From Sinotaia quadrata (taxonomy: Eukaryota > Mollusca > Gastropoda > Architaenioglossa > Viviparidae): a stretch of 64,000 nt of DNA. The stretch is from assembly GCA_028829895.1 (NCBI GenBank), contig CM054180.1:113219135-113283134 (forward strand), written 5' to 3'. Within the stretch, counting starts at the first letter, position 1; each line of letters begins with the position of its first letter. Under the pieces are notes generated by a model that worked only from the letters and a program-made list of their open reading frames with translations, ran no database searches and had not been told where the DNA came from. The position numbers and the translations under genes were made by a program. Of the stretch, positions 61,350 to 64,000 are shown piece by piece.

Positions 61350-63386
61350 TCAAGAGTCAAATACAGCATTGATTTCACCAATGTTTGGAATGGTGTACCA
61401 CAAACAACCTTTAAACACAACATTAAAAATGGCTTGTTGGTGAACAGTCTCTAAATCACCTCTCTCTAGCCATGAAAAAGTAACTAGTGCCATTCACTGA
61501 TGTCTTGTGTAGAAATTTCATTCTCCAAAAATTTGGTTCTTCAGCAGCTAAAACTCTTCCAATGTAGAATCTTCCCACATAGTCTATGGCATAGTACTGT
61601 TCAACTTCAATGGTATCTGGTGCAGTGTGGGAAGAGAATGTTGCTGGCTGTTGGTCAGGTGCATTTGATGAAGAGCTGGGCTTTCTTGAAATTGACTTGA
61701 AAATTGGAAGTAGTTTGTTTTCGGGATGAAGACTTGAAAAATGGGCTGAAGTTGGCCGCAGACAGTGTTGTAGCAGATAATGGACAAAAGTAATGATAAG
61801 ACCTGGTCTCTGGAAAATGGTTTTAGGTTGATTTCCACCCAGGAGCCTTCAAGTTCTTTCTTCACTTTAGCAACATCTGTCGTTGGCACAAAAATTATAT
61901 TCACATTAGGACAGGCTATCTTGGCTTCCTCAGCAAATTCCTGTGCTGTGTTGATGATGGCACTTTCTCTTAAGATCCGTCTCCAGATGCACATTTGATG
62001 GTGCCGCCAATGCCGTCAATTTCCATGTGATGTTGCAAGAAAAAACTCCAGTCCATCTCTTTCAGCTGTTGGTGCAGTACGGTTGGATTTGTCATAAGAG
62101 ACAGATTCAAACAGTTTTTGAACTGGCTGCCACATCCATCTGAGAAAACACGAAGCTTTCAACTCTTTCCAGCATTTTCAAGTTCTTGCAGAAGGATTCT
62201 GTTCTAAGTAGCCACAGCAAATTTGTCATGCTCTGCCTTGTCGCTGATGAGGGCAAATGAGGCACAGTCATGTTTGCTGAAGTACACTATTGCTGTGAAA
62301 ATTGTGCTTCCTGCTTGGCACCAGGGTGCTGTCATAATTTCGTTCTGCTGCTTCAGAGTGAAATTTTCTGCAAAATCTTCTTGCAGAATGGCAGTTGTAG
62401 TTGTAAGTCCAAGTGTTCTTGAGTTGCTTCATTTGACGTAGTTGGGACTTTGCAATGAAACTGTGCAATCTCATAGTGACAAGTTGTTTCATGAGTTCTT
62501 GTTCCAGTTTATTTATGTTTGACTCAGTAGGCTTTTTCTTGGAGATTTTATTTCAATGAAGGTAGACATAGGTAGGCTTGTCCTGGGGAAGTAGAGGCAG
62601 GACTTCTTTCTTCACCAAGTCCTTTACATCATGGCAAAGTTGGCAATTTCCAAGTGAACATGCTGCTGTTTTGGTGGGGCACACAGATGCAGAGATTAAA
62701 TTCTCAGCTGTGGGGATTTGACGGTTTATTTCCTCAGTCCTTCAAGAAGACGCTGGAAGTTTTCATGATTATGTAGCAGCACACATTCTGATCTTTTCCC
62801 CAAACTGTCACTATGTGTTGCGGTTGTAGGGCTGCAAATTTGCTTTTACCAATTTTTACGTCTTGAAGGCTTCCATTACATTCATTAGCATAACCCTTTT
62901 CTGAACACAGTGTTTTTCATCAACCATTTCCACTGTGACAAAGTCCCTCTTTCCAGGGCACTGGTGGGATATTTTGTCACTTTCGTAAAAATGACAAACT
63001 GCCTCAGAGATTTCTTCTATGAAAAGATTTTGACACGGCAGCAGCTCTTTACCAGGATCCCAAGCTGAATGGCCAGTTTTTTCAGGACAGCAACTTTACG
63101 TCTGGGACTTTGAGACTTTACTCCTTTCCTGATGACTTTCCCTTCTGATTGTAGACTTGAGAAAACTGGAGTCAATTTAGGAGTTGCACTGCACTATCTT
63201 TTTTTTTTAAGCGTGCTTTTCTTTTTTCTTAGGGTATTGCTCAGTATTTCTGCTTTATGTTTCTCATCACTCATACTCTCTCTGTATCTTTTCCCTTGTG
63301 CATTGTTTTTCCTTCATTTCTGCTTTCTTTTCTTCAGAGAATCTTGCCCTCCTTTCCCTCATTTTTGTTCTTGGTGACTTTGGCAT
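61350..63386 (-). pseudogene. E3 transposase-like gene, inverted copy with the same lesions
   Basis: Mirror of 40,426-42,462. The early TGA after 39 codons, the frame changes before DFAEN and around the DGIGG block, and the shift before the final INAVFDS are all shared with arm 1. The damage therefore predates the duplication, or the two arms have been homogenised. Confidence 0.65.
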
Positions 63387-64000
63387 ATTTGCAGTGCAGT
63401 CTGGGAAAGAAAGAAAAGGTGAGAATAAACGAAAGGCATCCATATCACAATTCTACAGATTAACATGTACTTATTAACGGATAAATAAATTGTTTTCTCA
63501 TTCAATAACATTCTGTCATGAAGAGACAAACTCATTTTGACAAATTCCATAAGTTTAATAAGTTAATACAACAATTTTCTATACTAGCCTGAAATATCCC
63601 ATCAGTTACCTTATAAGAGCTCTTCTGGAAAATTTTCTCTTTTTTTTATGTTAAAAAGGTCTAAGGTTCAACAGAAAATATAAAGTTTCATTTGAAGAAA
63701 CTCAATAACATGAGAGCAACAAAAACTTCTGTACCTAAATGGTAACTGATGGGACAGCAAACAGATTGACATGCAAGTGCCTCTTATGTGTTTAAGTTAT
63801 GCATTTTGGGTGATTTAAATAGGTTTATGTATTAATTTTGTATTTCTATTACAATTTTATGTGCTTTTCATTTCCCTATAAGGTCAGAAGTGGAAATAGT
63901 AGCATTCTTCAGTCTCCTGTGTCAGCTCTCTCTGCAGGTTGTAAATGTGCTCTTTTCCAAGATGGCCAATGGGTCTCATGATCACACAAAAAGGGAGAAA

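Larger units (their letters stand above)
59042..64000 (-). repeat. Inverted repeat, arm 2 (E3 copy running off the window)
   Basis: This is the reverse complement of 39,812-44,770 with no net length difference; all blocks compared were identical. The sequence beside its inner end (59,041 and lower) is unrelated to the sequence beside arm 1's inner end. The window ends inside the arm, so its outer limit is unknown. Confidence 0.95.

Noticed and set aside
39812..64000. A single giant DNA transposon with 5 kb terminal inverted repeats
   Set aside because: Each arm contains a complete element gene and tail and its inner edge matches the E3 end, so two inverted E3 copies explain it more simply. 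Kept only as an alternative.

Overview
The window is AT-rich animal nuclear DNA. It holds spliced, broken transposase-like genes, non-LTR retrotransposon remnants, tRNA-derived repeats, many (CA)n microsatellites and one good U6 snRNA gene, but no intact long host protein gene. Nothing fixes the species. My guess is a large, repeat-rich invertebrate genome, possibly a mollusc or other lophotrochozoan, because the protein families seen are ones I associate with invertebrates and fish. That guess is low confidence.

Layout. 1-2.6 kb: AT-rich, no gene. 2.6-4.7 kb: a decayed 3' fragment of a DUF6729-type gene (copy c0), a ~65-bp conserved module, and three tandem tRNA-Val-like units with (CA)n tails. 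6.2-7.6 kb: two ~0.6-0.8 kb repeats whose heads resemble U6 snRNA. 7.6-12.4 kb: an internally deleted element (copy c1) with a 5' leader, only the last exons of the gene, a 62-bp tandem repeat, and a duplicated tail carrying the module and tRNA-like unit. 12.4-22.9 kb: mostly AT-rich, with a non-LTR C-terminal remnant, microsatellites and a perfect 50-bp tandem duplication. 23.0-28.2 kb: two direct ~1.33 kb copies of an unidentified sequence flanking an internally deleted RTE-like retrotransposon. 28.2-38.8 kb: AT-rich, with a (CA)n-flank duplication and one hAT-like MITE. 38.87 kb: the U6 gene, with TATA box and T-run.

About 39.5-44.77 kb holds a different transposon-like element (E3) with a frameshifted gene. 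The same element returns in inverted orientation at 59.04-64.0 kb, running off the window. Every paired coordinate I compared sums to 103,812, so the visible 4.96 kb arms align without net indels. The 14.3 kb between them contains a U6-headed repeat, the longest DUF6729-type element (c2, about 46.6-56.7 kb), its 91-bp satellite of about 28 units, and another U6-headed repeat.

How the parts relate. c0, c1 and c2 share the gene's 3' end, and c1 and c2 also share the 5' leader. All three, and E3 with its unrelated gene, carry the same module followed about 60-115 bp later by a tRNA-Val-like unit. This looks like one modular family of elements, or a common 3' tail acquired by different elements. 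All coding copies seen are broken, so none looks autonomous. Exon boundaries and family names come from reading and memory, without database searches.
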